A stretch of DNA of 64,000 nucleotides from Spongiivirga citrea (GTDB lineage: Bacteria; Bacteroidota; Bacteroidia; Flavobacteriales; Flavobacteriaceae): assembly GCF_010671565.1 (NCBI RefSeq), contig NZ_JAABOQ010000002.1:434001-498000 (forward strand). Direction: 5' to 3'. Positions 9,651-19,099 of this stretch are shown here, one piece after another (the first letter of the stretch is position 1; each line of letters begins with the position of its first letter). Both the position numbers and the translations under genes were made by a program. The notes below the pieces were generated by a model. It was not told where the DNA came from. It saw nothing but the letters and a program-made list of their open reading frames with translations, and did no database searches.

Positions 9651-9697
9651 AAATGCCTAAAAAGTCAACTTGAAGAACTTTTTAGGCATTTTTTTAT
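9651..9697 (+). terminator. Rho-independent terminator after the OmpA lipoprotein
   Basis: A perfect 15-base-pair stem (9651-9665 with 9677-9691) encloses an 11-base loop and runs into a T tract. Because the stem starts with an A run, it could also act on the other strand for tsaC, which ends at 9723. Confidence 0.9.
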
Positions 9698-9722
9698 GCG
9701 AATATTTTAGGAATGTAATTTA

Positions 9723-10340
9723 TTATAGGATATCTAAACTTCCTTTTCCTTCTCTTATAACTTCAGGATCGTTTGTAAGGTCGATGATGGTAGAAGGCAC
9801 ATTATCACCATAACCTCCATCTATAACCATATCGACCAAATGATCCCATTTCTCAAGAATAAGCTCCGGATCAGTCGTGTACTCAATGAGTTCGTCTTCA
9901 TCATGAATCGAAGTTGATACAATAGGGTTTCCTAAACTGCGTACAAGGCTTAAGGCAATCTCATTATCGGGCACTCGTATTCCAACCGTCTTTTTTCGTT
10001 TAAAAACGTTGGGTAAGCTATTATTTCCGGGAAGAATAAATGTATATGGACCTGGTAGTGCACGTTTTAGTATTTTGAAAGTTGGCGTATCAATTTGCTT
10101 TACAAAGTCTGATAAATTACTGAGGTCATGACACACAAAGGAAAAATTTGCTTTTTCAAGCTTAACGCCTTTAATTTTAGCAATTCGCTCTAAAGCTCTG
10201 GTATTTGTGATATCACATCCTAAACCATAAACTGTATCGGTAGGATAAATAATTAATCCACCGCTTTTCAAGCATTTAACCGCTTGCTCTATTTCCTTAG
10301 GGTTCGGGTTCTCTTCGTATATCTTAACAAAATCTGCCAC
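9723..10340 (-). CDS. tsaC: L-threonylcarbamoyladenylate synthase
   Basis: This 205-aa protein is the TsaC/Sua5/YwlC enzyme that makes threonylcarbamoyl-AMP from Thr, bicarbonate and ATP, the first step of the t6A37 tRNA modification. The YrdC-fold motifs are clear: GGLIIYPTDTVYGLGCD near residues 27-43, LPGPYTFIL, VGIRVPD and PIVSTSIH. It lacks the extra C-terminal Sua5 domain, so it is the short form. It lies 25 bases downstream of the hybrid kinase stop-to-start region on the same strand, and the two could be cotranscribed. Confidence 0.92.
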   Translation of the reverse strand: MADFVKIYEENPNPKEIEQAVKCLKSGGLIIYPTDTVYGLGCDITNTRALERIAKIKGVKLEKANFSFVCHDLSNLSDFVKQIDTPTFKILKRALPGPYTFILPGNNSLPNVFKRKKTVGIRVPDNEIALSLVRSLGNPIVSTSIHDEDELIEYTTDPELILEKWDHLVDMVIDGGYGDNVPSTIIDLTNDPEVIREGKGSLDIL

Positions 10341-10365
10341 GGCACAAAGTTAAGAAATATGGCGA

Positions 10366-12564
10366 CTAGTTGTTGTTAATGTTGCGCATGATCACTTGAT
10401 AAAACTCGTATTTATCATAAGGTTTGATAATATAATCGTTAATGCCAGCATTAAAAATATCATCTTTAATTTCCTCGAGTTCTGTTGCAGTTAAAAAGAC
10501 AATTGGCGTTTCGCTATCAAACTCTCTAATTGCTCTGGACGCATCAATACCATTCATCTTAGGCATATTCATATCCATTAATATCAAATCAAAATTTTTG
10601 GATGCGTCTTTCATTAAATCAACACCGTCTAAGCCATTTTCAGCGATCTCACAGTTAAAATTGGCATTTTCTAAAATGCGCTGTGTTACCATTTGATTAA
10701 TCTTATTATCCTCAACGATCAACACATTTCGTTTTTTTCCTCCTTTATAAAAACCAAGATCATCTGATGATACTGCCTTGGTCTTTTCATCAACTTCGAG
10801 ATCGATTGTAAAAGAAAATGTTGCCCCTTTATTCGCTTCACTTTTTAACTCAATATCTCCCCCAAACAGGTTTACAAGTTGTTTTACTACTGTAAGCCCT
10901 AATCCAGTACCAATAATATTACCCTGGGCTCTATCTACTTGAGTAAAACTATCAAATATCTCTTTTTGTCTCTCTTTAGGAATGCCTATACCATGATCAA
11001 TGATTTCAAAGGTTAAATTGGCCTTCCTATTATTAATCCCATTACTATGTAAGGCTATAAGGACGGTGTCATTCTCAGTGAACTTTATCGCATTTCCAAC
11101 TAAATTGATCAAAATTTGTGAAAGACGAACAGAGTCACCTATTAATTGTTTAGGTACATTCTTTTCGATCTTAATCTTTACTTTATTGTTTCGTTGTTCC
11201 GCTTGGTACTCAAACGAATGCTGAATATTTTTCAGCAAGGCCTTTACATTAAAGCTGGTATCATTAAGAACTACCTTTTTAGACTCTATTTTACTTAATT
11301 GTAGAACATCGTTAATTAAGTTAAGCAGGTAATCCCCTGAAAATTTAAGTGATTTTAAAATAGAATGCTCCTTTTTAGAAAATGATGCATCATCTAGCAA
11401 CAGAGACGTTAAACCAACTACTCCATACAAAGGGGTGCGTAGTTCATGACTTACAGTTGATATAAATTCTGACTTGACCTTTGCTAAATCCTCAGCTTCT
11501 TTTTTAGCAAGAAAAAGCTCGTCATTTCGTTTTTTAAGCATTTTACTTAAACGATTCTTGACACTCATCATTCTAAAAGAAATGAAAAGCAGAATAAGTA
11601 ATAGCAGCATCGTGATTCCAATTATGGTAAGAATCATATTACGACGCTGATTCATTTTTTCCTGAGCTATTTCTTTATCTGTAGCGACCTGAAGCTCACG
11701 TTTATATTCATCTACAATAAACTTTGCTTGGGCAAGGGAGGCTTGTGCTATTTTTTGCTCATCTAGTACTTTTTCCTTAGAGGTAATATGTTTTAACAGT
11801 AGCTCATTAGCATGTTGAATGTCACCTTTAAAATCAGCAAGTTTAGCATATTCGAGATAGATATCAGATAGCTCATCATATATTTTCGAAGCTTCACCAA
11901 AAACTACGGCATCTGCGAAGTTTTGCGATGCTGCATCTAATTTGTTGGCATTTACATTATACCTTCCTAATAAAAAGTTTAATTGTGCTTTTGATTGCGT
12001 GTCTCCAGACTGCTCTATATATCCTGCCGATTCGGTGAGATAGGGAAGTGCTTTTTCATACTCTTCATGATCGATATAAGTCCACCCGATATTTAAAATA
12101 GGTGTTAATATTTCGATTGTATCATTAATCTTCTTAGCGTACTTTAATGCTTGTCTATAACTTTCAATAGACTTTGCCATATTGCCATAGCCTTCCTCAT
12201 ATACCTCGGCGATATTATTGTGAAGCCAGCATAGTAAGGTGTCATTTTCAACCTTATTTGCATGATAAATTCCTTTATTATAACTGCGCTCAGCCTCCTT
12301 AAAGTCTTTGATAAGATCGTAATTGAGGCCTATTAAATTATAGGAATGAGCCCTATTGTAATGATCATCAGATTTATCGGCAAGCTTAATAGCCTTATTC
12401 GCGGTCTCTATAGATTTTTGTATCTCATAAGCCACATGATAGTTCGTAGCTTTTTGAATCAAACTATCAACACGATGTTTTGTAGAATCAATTACTTGGC
12501 TTTGGAGAAAACTCAAACCAGCAACAAAATATACGATAAACGCAATACTCTTTTTAGTAATCAA
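10366..12564 (-). CDS. Hybrid sensor histidine kinase/response regulator with TPR sensor
   Basis: The 732-aa protein has a signal peptide (about 1-22), TPR repeats (about 30-260), a coiled coil and a membrane helix at 309-332. HisKA follows with His373 in VSHELRTPLYG, then HATPase_c with the N box around Asn491, the G1 box DHGIGIP and the G2 box GTGLGL. The C-terminal receiver domain has Asp664 in LMDMNMP and Lys in IKPYDK. All catalytic residues appear intact. TPR domains in this position usually sense through protein contacts in the periplasm; the signal is unknown. It is clearly related to the degenerate kinase at 44,117 (shared TPLYG, LKFSGDYLL). It lies downstream of ettA on the same strand, 44 bases away. 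Confidence 0.92.
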   Translation of the reverse strand: MITKKSIAFIVYFVAGLSFLQSQVIDSTKHRVDSLIQKATNYHVAYEIQKSIETANKAIKLADKSDDHYNRAHSYNLIGLNYDLIKDFKEAERSYNKGIYHANKVENDTLLCWLHNNIAEVYEEGYGNMAKSIESYRQALKYAKKINDTIEILTPILNIGWTYIDHEEYEKALPYLTESAGYIEQSGDTQSKAQLNFLLGRYNVNANKLDAASQNFADAVVFGEASKIYDELSDIYLEYAKLADFKGDIQHANELLLKHITSKEKVLDEQKIAQASLAQAKFIVDEYKRELQVATDKEIAQEKMNQRRNMILTIIGITMLLLLILLFISFRMMSVKNRLSKMLKKRNDELFLAKKEAEDLAKVKSEFISTVSHELRTPLYGVVGLTSLLLDDASFSKKEHSILKSLKFSGDYLLNLINDVLQLSKIESKKVVLNDTSFNVKALLKNIQHSFEYQAEQRNNKVKIKIEKNVPKQLIGDSVRLSQILINLVGNAIKFTENDTVLIALHSNGINNRKANLTFEIIDHGIGIPKERQKEIFDSFTQVDRAQGNIIGTGLGLTVVKQLVNLFGGDIELKSEANKGATFSFTIDLEVDEKTKAVSSDDLGFYKGGKKRNVLIVEDNKINQMVTQRILENANFNCEIAENGLDGVDLMKDASKNFDLILMDMNMPKMNGIDASRAIREFDSETPIVFLTATELEEIKDDIFNAGINDYIIKPYDKYEFYQVIMRNINNN

Positions 12565-12608
12565 TATAAACTATTTTACAGGGGGCTGTAGCGTAGTAGG
12601 TTCTTTAA

Positions 12609-14300
12609 TTATCTTACTAATTTCTTATACTTAATGCGTTTAGGCATGATATCACCACCTAAACGATTTCTTTTGTTTTCCTCATAATCAGAAAATCCGC
12701 CTTCAAAGAAGTACACTTGACTATCTCCTTCAAAAGCTAGTATATGTGTACAAATACGATCTAAAAACCACCGGTCATGAGAAATGACCACAGCACAACC
12801 CGCAAAGTTTTCCAAGCCTTCTTCTAAAGCTCGCAAAGTATTTACATCAAGATCATTTGTTGGCTCATCTAGCAATAAGACATTTCCTTCCTCTTTTAAG
12901 GTCATTGCCAAATGAAGTCGATTACGTTCACCACCGGAAAGTGTACTTACTTTTTTGTTTTGTTCACTTCCACCAAAATTAAATCGACTTAAATAAGCAC
13001 GCGAATTTACCTGCTTCCCTCCCATCATAACTAATTCTTGGCCATCAGAGAAATTCTCCCAAATAGATTTATCAGGATCTATATTAGAGTGGCTCTGATC
13101 AACATAAGCGATCCTAGCTGTTTCTCCTACTTTAAAATCGCCCTTATCCGGAGTTTCTTCTCCCATAATCATTTTAAAAATTGTTGTCTTACCAGCACCA
13201 TTAGGTCCTATTACGCCAACAATTCCCGCTTGAGGAAGTTTAAAATTGAGGTCTTCATATAATAACTTATCATCAAAAGCTTTGCTAACTCCATTAGCAT
13301 CAATGACGTTGGTTCCTAATCTCGGACCATTCGGAATGTAGATCTCTAATTTTTCGTCAAGTTGTTTCTGATCTTGACTCATTAGTTTATCGTAGTTTTT
13401 TAAACGTGCCTTCTGTTTCGTCTGTCTTCCTTTTGCGCCTTGACGCACCCACTCTAGCTCGCGCTCTAATGTTTTCTGACGTTTAGAAGCTGTTTTACTC
13501 TCTTGCGCTAGGCGTTTTGATTTTTGATCAAGCCATGAAGAGTAGTTTCCTTTCCACGGAATTCCTTCTCCTCTATCCAATTCAAGTATCCAACCGGCTA
13601 CATTATCTAGAAAATACCTATCGTGTGTTACGGCAATAATTGTTCCTTTATATTGTGCTAAATGATGTTCTAACCAATGTACTGATTCCGCATCTAAATG
13701 GTTAGTAGGCTCATCTAACAATAATACATCGGGTTCTTGTAATAATAATCTACATAATGCAACGCGACGTTTTTCACCTCCAGATAAAACACCTACTTTT
13801 TTATCAGCATCTGGAGTACGTAGTGCATCCATTGCTATTTCTAGTTTAGTATCTAATTCCCAAGCATTACTTGCATCAATCTTATCTTGAAGTTCTGCCT
13901 GCTTGTCCATAAGTTTTTGCATCTTATCAGCATCTTCATAAACTTCTGGTAAACCAAACATATCATTAATCTCGTTGTATTCGTCCAATACAGCAACAAC
14001 ATCGGCGACACCTTCTTTAACGATTTCAATTACAGTTTTATCAGGATCAAGCTTTGGCTCTTGTTCTAAATATCCTACCGTATATCCTGGGGCGAATACT
14101 ACATCGCCTTGGTAATTTTTGTCAATTCCGGCAATGATCTTTAATAAAGTAGATTTACCAGACCCGTTTAAACCGAGTATTCCAATCTTCGCTCCATAGA
14201 AAAAGCTTAGATAAATATCTTTTAAAACTTGTTTGTTTGCACTTTGATAGGTTTTTGATACTCCAGACATGGAGAAAATAACCTTTTTATCATCTGACAT
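12609..14300 (-). CDS. ettA: Energy-dependent translational throttle protein EttA (ABC-F)
   Basis: The 563-aa protein has two ABC domains with no membrane segments. Walker A motifs are GLNGSGKS (43-50) and GPNGAGKTT, the signature motifs are LSGGEKRR and LSGGERNR, and both Walker B regions read LLLDEPTN. The linker between the domains carries the charged helix typical of ABC-F proteins (WVRQGAKGRQTKQKARL). EttA binds the ribosomal E site and gates the first elongation step according to the ATP/ADP level. Length and end-to-end motifs match the EttA subgroup rather than Uup or a drug-resistance ABC-F. Confidence 0.93.
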   Translation of the reverse strand: MSDDKKVIFSMSGVSKTYQSANKQVLKDIYLSFFYGAKIGILGLNGSGKSTLLKIIAGIDKNYQGDVVFAPGYTVGYLEQEPKLDPDKTVIEIVKEGVADVVAVLDEYNEINDMFGLPEVYEDADKMQKLMDKQAELQDKIDASNAWELDTKLEIAMDALRTPDADKKVGVLSGGEKRRVALCRLLLQEPDVLLLDEPTNHLDAESVHWLEHHLAQYKGTIIAVTHDRYFLDNVAGWILELDRGEGIPWKGNYSSWLDQKSKRLAQESKTASKRQKTLERELEWVRQGAKGRQTKQKARLKNYDKLMSQDQKQLDEKLEIYIPNGPRLGTNVIDANGVSKAFDDKLLYEDLNFKLPQAGIVGVIGPNGAGKTTIFKMIMGEETPDKGDFKVGETARIAYVDQSHSNIDPDKSIWENFSDGQELVMMGGKQVNSRAYLSRFNFGGSEQNKKVSTLSGGERNRLHLAMTLKEEGNVLLLDEPTNDLDVNTLRALEEGLENFAGCAVVISHDRWFLDRICTHILAFEGDSQVYFFEGGFSDYEENKRNRLGGDIMPKRIKYKKLVR

Positions 14301-14327
14301 AATCGTTTCGCAATTTTTTTTAGGTGA

Positions 14328-14510
14328 TTATACTCTTCCTTTTAAGGCGTTAAAAACCCAAGCGACAGCAAAAAATCCAATTCCTACAGCTGCAAATCCC
14401 CATCCGGCGATATCGTCATATCTAAATGCACCTAATAAAATTAGGGAGCATCCTACGATAATCATTATAAATGTTGCTAGTCCAAGAACGGTATTTTTAT
14501 TCATTCCCAT
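14328..14510 (-). CDS. Small CAL67264-type membrane protein
   Basis: This 60-aa protein has two hydrophobic helices (about 8-28 and 33-53) joined by a short polar turn and ends with basic residues. It matches in style the small Bacteroidetes family named CAL67264, whose function is unknown. It ends 27 bases upstream of ettA on the same strand, so the two may share a transcript. Its divergent neighbour is the carboxylase gene at 14654. Confidence 0.8.
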   Translation of the reverse strand: MGMNKNTVLGLATFIMIIVGCSLILLGAFRYDDIAGWGFAAVGIGFFAVAWVFNALKGRV

Positions 14511-14653
14511 GTTGTTTTCAAATTTTAGATTAGTATTAGGGGGAGCCGAATATATGAAAATCCGGTGGGTAAATATCGCTTTTTTTACCTAAACGAAGAT
14601 ATCAAAAAAAATGGTGCTATTTTGTACTTTAGCCAAGCATTCAAAAAACCAAT

Positions 14654-16282
14654 ATGGATCTAAAATTCAACGCTAACGAAGACCACAATAAACTACTACT
14701 GTCTGATCTTAAAAGACGTTTTGCAAAAGTGCGCTTAGGAGGTGGAGAAAAGCGCATTGAAAAACTACATAGTCAAGGAAAACTAACAGCACGTGAGCGA
14801 ATTGATTTTTTATTAGACCCTAAGACTGAAAATGTTGAAATCGGTGCATTTGCTGGTGATAATATGTACAAGGAACATGGTGGTTGCCCCTCGGGTGGCG
14901 TGGTCGTTAAAATAGGCTATGTCAGTGGTAAACAATGCATGGTTGTTGCGAACGATGCAACGGTTAAGGCCGGAGCTTGGTTCCCTATAACGGGTAAAAA
15001 GAATTTACGCGCTCAAGAGATCGCTATTGAAAATAGGTTACCAATTATTTATTTAGTTGACAGCGCTGGTGTATACTTACCTATGCAAGATGAAATTTTT
15101 CCAGATAAGGAGCATTTTGGTCGCATTTTTAGAAATAACGCAGTTATGAGTAGCATGGGAATTACTCAAATTGCTGTAGTCATGGGAAGTTGTGTGGCAG
15201 GCGGAGCCTATCTACCAATCATGAGTGATGAAGCAATGATTGTCGATAAAACTGGTAGTATTTTCCTTGCAGGAAGTTATCTAGTAAAGGCAGCAATTGG
15301 TGAAGATATCGATAACGAAACCTTAGGCGGCGCTACCACACATTGTGAGATTAGTGGAGTTACAGACTATAAAGCTTTAGATGACAAGGACGCACTAAAT
15401 AGGGTTAAAAAAATTATTGATAAGATTGGAAAGCCTGCTGATGCTGGTTTCTCAAAAGTGAAATCAGTAAAGCCGGTCAAGAATCAAGATGATATTTTTG
15501 GGATATTACCTAAAAAACGCTCTGATCAATACGACATGAAAGAGATCATCAAACGTCTAGTTGATAATTCGGAGTTCGAGGAATACAAAGAAGGCTACGG
15601 GAAAAGTTTAATTACGGCTTATGCACGAATTGATGGCTGGGCAGTTGGAATTGTTGCCAATCAACGTAAGCTGGTTAAGACGAAGAAAGGCGAAATGCAA
15701 TTTGGTGGTGTCATTTACAGCGACTCCGCAGACAAGGCAACTAGGTTTATAGCCAATTGTAACCAGAAGAAAATACCACTTGTGTTTTTACAAGATGTTA
15801 CCGGATTCATGGTAGGAAGTAAAAGCGAGCATGGAGGTATTATAAAGGATGGTGCTAAAATGGTAAACGCCGTTAGTAATTCGGTGGTGCCTAAATTCAC
15901 TATTGTTATTGGGAATAGCTATGGCGCAGGAAACTATGCGATGTGCGGCAAAGCTTATGACCCTAGATTAATTGTTGCCTGGCCAAGTGCTGAGTTAGCA
16001 GTAATGAGCGGAAACTCCGCAGCAAAGGTGTTATTACAAATTGAAACAGCCACGCTTAAAAAGCAAGGAAAAACAATTACAAAAGAAGAAGAAACTGCAT
16101 TATTCGATAAGATAAAATCTAGATATGACGATCAGGTGTCACCTTATTACGCGGCAGCAAGATTATGGACAGATGCTGTGATTGACCCTCGTGACACTAG
16201 AAAATGGATTAGCATGGGTATTGAAGCTGCCAATCAAGCGCCAATTGAAAAGCCGTTTAATTTAGGCGTGATTCAGGTCTAA
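14654..16282 (+). CDS. Acyl-CoA carboxylase beta subunit, methylcrotonyl-CoA carboxylase-like
   Basis: This 542-aa carboxyltransferase moves CO2 from biotin to an acyl-CoA. The N-terminal half has KLTARERIDFLLD and GGCPSGGVV. The CoA-side motif MGSCVAGGAYLPIMSDE resembles methylcrotonyl-CoA carboxylase beta subunits more than propionyl-CoA carboxylases. The C-terminal half has the second crotonase-like domain with FLQDVTGFMVG and GNSYGAGNYAMCG. The biotin-carrying alpha subunit is not in the window. With the branched-chain E1 enzyme at 1190 this suggests leucine catabolism, but the substrate is inferred from motifs only. A DUF4345 gene follows 7 bases later. Confidence 0.87.
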   Translation: MDLKFNANEDHNKLLLSDLKRRFAKVRLGGGEKRIEKLHSQGKLTARERIDFLLDPKTENVEIGAFAGDNMYKEHGGCPSGGVVVKIGYVSGKQCMVVANDATVKAGAWFPITGKKNLRAQEIAIENRLPIIYLVDSAGVYLPMQDEIFPDKEHFGRIFRNNAVMSSMGITQIAVVMGSCVAGGAYLPIMSDEAMIVDKTGSIFLAGSYLVKAAIGEDIDNETLGGATTHCEISGVTDYKALDDKDALNRVKKIIDKIGKPADAGFSKVKSVKPVKNQDDIFGILPKKRSDQYDMKEIIKRLVDNSEFEEYKEGYGKSLITAYARIDGWAVGIVANQRKLVKTKKGEMQFGGVIYSDSADKATRFIANCNQKKIPLVFLQDVTGFMVGSKSEHGGIIKDGAKMVNAVSNSVVPKFTIVIGNSYGAGNYAMCGKAYDPRLIVAWPSAELAVMSGNSAAKVLLQIETATLKKQGKTITKEEETALFDKIKSRYDDQVSPYYAAARLWTDAVIDPRDTRKWISMGIEAANQAPIEKPFNLGVIQV

Positions 16283-16289
16283 CATTTTA

Positions 16290-16682
16290 ATGAAAAACCC
16301 GCTTGAATATAAGAACTTACATCTTGTCAGCTCTGCCATTATTGTAATCAGTGTAGGCTTAATTTATGGTGTTTCTCCGAGCACTATTCTTCCTAAAATT
16401 TTTGGATTTACAGTTGATGATCTTGAGCTTAAGAATATCTTTCGCGCTATCATGGGTCTTTACTTCGCACTAGGGATTTATTGGATTGTTGGCGCACGAA
16501 ACACAAAGTACTGGAAAGGCACTACCATAACCAATATTGTTTTTATGGGCGGACTTGTCTTTGGAAGACTCATTAGCACCATAATTGACGGATGGTCACC
16601 GCAATATGGTGTGGGAATGATTTTAGAGATGATTTATATGTTTTGGGGAATATATAATATCAACAAATACGAAAGCTGGTAA
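16290..16682 (+). CDS. DUF4345-type membrane protein
   Basis: The 130-aa protein has four predicted membrane helices (roughly 12-32, 48-66, 78-98 and 106-124) and the layout of DUF4345 proteins, whose function is not known. It starts 7 bases after the carboxylase stop and is probably cotranscribed with it, although no metabolic link is evident. It is convergent with the VWA-plug protein, with only 6 bases between the stops. Confidence 0.75.
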   Translation: MKNPLEYKNLHLVSSAIIVISVGLIYGVSPSTILPKIFGFTVDDLELKNIFRAIMGLYFALGIYWIVGARNTKYWKGTTITNIVFMGGLVFGRLISTIIDGWSPQYGVGMILEMIYMFWGIYNINKYESW

Positions 16683-16688
16683 TCCCTG

Positions 16689-18818
16689 CTAAATTTTAAG
16701 TTTCGCCAAATTCAACTTACTACCCGCTTCTGATAATCTGATAAGTTGATGTTCGATACGCTGCGATGGTGAGCCATAATTATGATAAATCGTCGCCTTA
16801 ATAAAACTAGGAGTAGTATTCTTAAAATCCGATTTACCAACATATTCAATATTGATTAACCAATCACCCTTTTGAGCTCCGATTAACTCAAATTCCTCTG
16901 AGTTAAAACCAGTAAGTTTTTCATTTTGAATGCGATTTCCAGTGGCTGTAGAAGTATGTTCCCATTTAAAAAATCGTTTGTCTGGATTGACAAATTGTAA
17001 TACAAATTCGGCTTCCTTGTCATTATAATCTACCACAATCTTAGCGTCATAACTAACGTTTCTTTGGTAAGTTGCGTCAATATTTTTAAAATCAAGCTTT
17101 GATTTATGCATTGTGTACAAATTCTTCAACTCTGCATCAATTTGCTTTTTAACCCCATTAAAATCAACATTTTTGTAGGTTCCCTTAGCCATTTCATTCA
17201 ACATATTTAAGGCATCTTGGTATTTTCCTAGGTTTCTATATCCCAAAGCAACATCTAAATATGCTTGGGCTGATGATGGGTTTTGTTGCAGCACTTTATT
17301 CAATACAATTTGCGCTGTGTCATGATTTCCATTTACCTGATACGTATAAGCAAGTGCTTTAAGCATGTTCTCATTCTCAGAAAACTGTTCTAACACGTTA
17401 GATAGAATTCTATTTGCTATATCAGCATCTGAAACCTTGAAAAAGTTATATACATCAATGTAGAAAACAGGATTATCAATATTGTTTTGGCGCTGCTTAA
17501 GATAAATATCATAAGCATCTCCTAGGTTTTTCCCTTTTTTAAGTGCTTTTATATAAGGTGTATTCAGTTTTAATTTTTGCGGAATTAACTCATCTTCATA
17601 TATGTTATTTTTCAATCTTGCCAAGTCCTGTTGTTTACCACTTTTAATACCCTGACTAATTTTTGTGGTGATTAGTAAAACGCCATTCCTTCCTAAACTC
17701 CCATATTTATTAGTGGCTGCTAACCCTTTCAATACTGTAATATCCGCAATATCTTCTGGTGCAATAAATGAAAGATCACGGCCTTGAGGCAACGGCACTC
17801 CATCAACAACCACCAAGGAATAATTACTTCCATTAAGCGTGGTGTCAGTACGCATACGTATTCTACTTAAGTCGGTATTTGCACCCTTATTAAGTCCAGA
17901 CCCTACTTGAACACCTGCAAACTTACCTTGTACTGTTTGTGAGGCATCCGTTTGAAAAGCTTTGTTATCATTTTTATAAGTTTCAACAGCATAGCCTTTA
18001 GTATCCTTATTCTCCTCTCCATAGGCTGTGGCAATCTTCTCTCCATCTGAGTTAGTGGTAACTGCATTTTCAGTAACCGTAACTTCGTCTAGTACAAACG
18101 CCTTGTCATCTAGCTTAATATTTAATAAAGTAGTGTCGTCTAACACCTTATTGTAATCTTCTTTACCAAGTTGATTAAAAACAATAGTCTCTCCTTTCGC
18201 GGCGTCAATTGCATAGCGACCATCAGAGTCCGTAATAACTTTTCTGCTAGTTCCCTTAATAAAAATGATAACATCAGGTAATGGTTTTTCACCACTCATC
18301 ACCCGGCCAACATAGGTATTCGTACCAGTTGTAGAACTATTTACATTTATAATCTTACCAGCATTTAATACTGCTAACAGATCTAGAAATTCTTTATTTC
18401 CATTTTCGTCTGAAGTTATTATTTGTAAAGCTCCTTTAAATTTTGGAGCTTCTAGATTTATATTTCTATGACCATCGGTAAAAAGCAATATATCTTTAGA
18501 ACTTGCCACTTGGGCAATTTGGGAATATGAAGTCGCGCCATCATAAACAGCAGTACTTAAATATATTTTGATCTTTTCCCAATTTCCATTCTCTATAGTA
18601 AAGGCCTCATCCTTTATTATTTGATTCGAGAAAAGCAATACACGCACGGAAGTATTCTTATTTTCAGCGAAGAAAGTATTCAAAAATGAGAATTCTTTTG
18701 AAACGTTTCGATCTTTCATCGATAATGAAGTATCCCAACATATGGTCACATCTGCTTGCTGACCGTTACTACTAATTGAAGCAAATAGTATTAACAAAAA
18801 AATATATAAACTTTTCAA
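16689..18818 (-). CDS. Secreted VWA - carboxypeptidase-regulatory - TonB-plug - TPR protein without a barrel
   Basis: After a signal peptide (about 1-19) the 709-aa protein starts a von Willebrand A-like domain with a complete MIDAS start DTSLS (29-33) and a later ILLFTDGH strand. A carboxypeptidase-regulatory-like (CarbopepD_reg_2) domain follows (about 165-250: YVGRVMSGEKPLPDV...DEVTVTENA). A TonB receptor plug-like segment comes next (about 290-390: GKFAGVQVG, SLVVVDGVPLP, ITVLKGLAATNKYG, GVLLITTK). The last 300 residues hold TPR repeats (about 455-560) and a beta-rich tail, not the 22-strand barrel a SusC-like receptor would need. It is probably periplasmic or surface-attached; the function is unknown. 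The gene stands alone on its strand. Confidence 0.75.
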   Translation of the reverse strand: MKSLYIFLLILFASISSNGQQADVTICWDTSLSMKDRNVSKEFSFLNTFFAENKNTSVRVLLFSNQIIKDEAFTIENGNWEKIKIYLSTAVYDGATSYSQIAQVASSKDILLFTDGHRNINLEAPKFKGALQIITSDENGNKEFLDLLAVLNAGKIINVNSSTTGTNTYVGRVMSGEKPLPDVIIFIKGTSRKVITDSDGRYAIDAAKGETIVFNQLGKEDYNKVLDDTTLLNIKLDDKAFVLDEVTVTENAVTTNSDGEKIATAYGEENKDTKGYAVETYKNDNKAFQTDASQTVQGKFAGVQVGSGLNKGANTDLSRIRMRTDTTLNGSNYSLVVVDGVPLPQGRDLSFIAPEDIADITVLKGLAATNKYGSLGRNGVLLITTKISQGIKSGKQQDLARLKNNIYEDELIPQKLKLNTPYIKALKKGKNLGDAYDIYLKQRQNNIDNPVFYIDVYNFFKVSDADIANRILSNVLEQFSENENMLKALAYTYQVNGNHDTAQIVLNKVLQQNPSSAQAYLDVALGYRNLGKYQDALNMLNEMAKGTYKNVDFNGVKKQIDAELKNLYTMHKSKLDFKNIDATYQRNVSYDAKIVVDYNDKEAEFVLQFVNPDKRFFKWEHTSTATGNRIQNEKLTGFNSEEFELIGAQKGDWLINIEYVGKSDFKNTTPSFIKATIYHNYGSPSQRIEHQLIRLSEAGSKLNLAKLKI

Positions 18819-19032
18819 TTTTGTCTTCTTAGGGTTAGTATCCTTTAAAATTAATACATTCTTTCATTTAAAGAAGCTGAATACTCATTTTAACACGGAT
18901 TTTAATATTGATTAATTTCACCAAAGGCCTAGAAATTCATCCAATTCAACATTAAAATAAAATAATACAAAGTTCTAATAATCAATATTTTATAATAAAT
19001 AACGAGTTTTCATTCGAAATTCTAAATCATTT

Positions 19033-19049
19033 TTGGCACGCGCTTTGAT
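19033..19049 (+). promoter_or_regulatory. Sigma-54-type -24/-12 promoter
   Basis: TTGGCACG at 19033-19040 is followed four bases later by TTGAT at 19045-19049. The GG (-24) and the GA (-12 position) are exactly 12 bases apart, and only the final C of the TTGC element differs from the sigma-54 consensus. The site lies 50 bases before the ATG at 19100. Confidence 0.65.
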
Positions 19050-19099
19050 ATTAACAAAGGGAAGAGATTTTAAACAGGTCTCAATCAAAATGTATTAAG

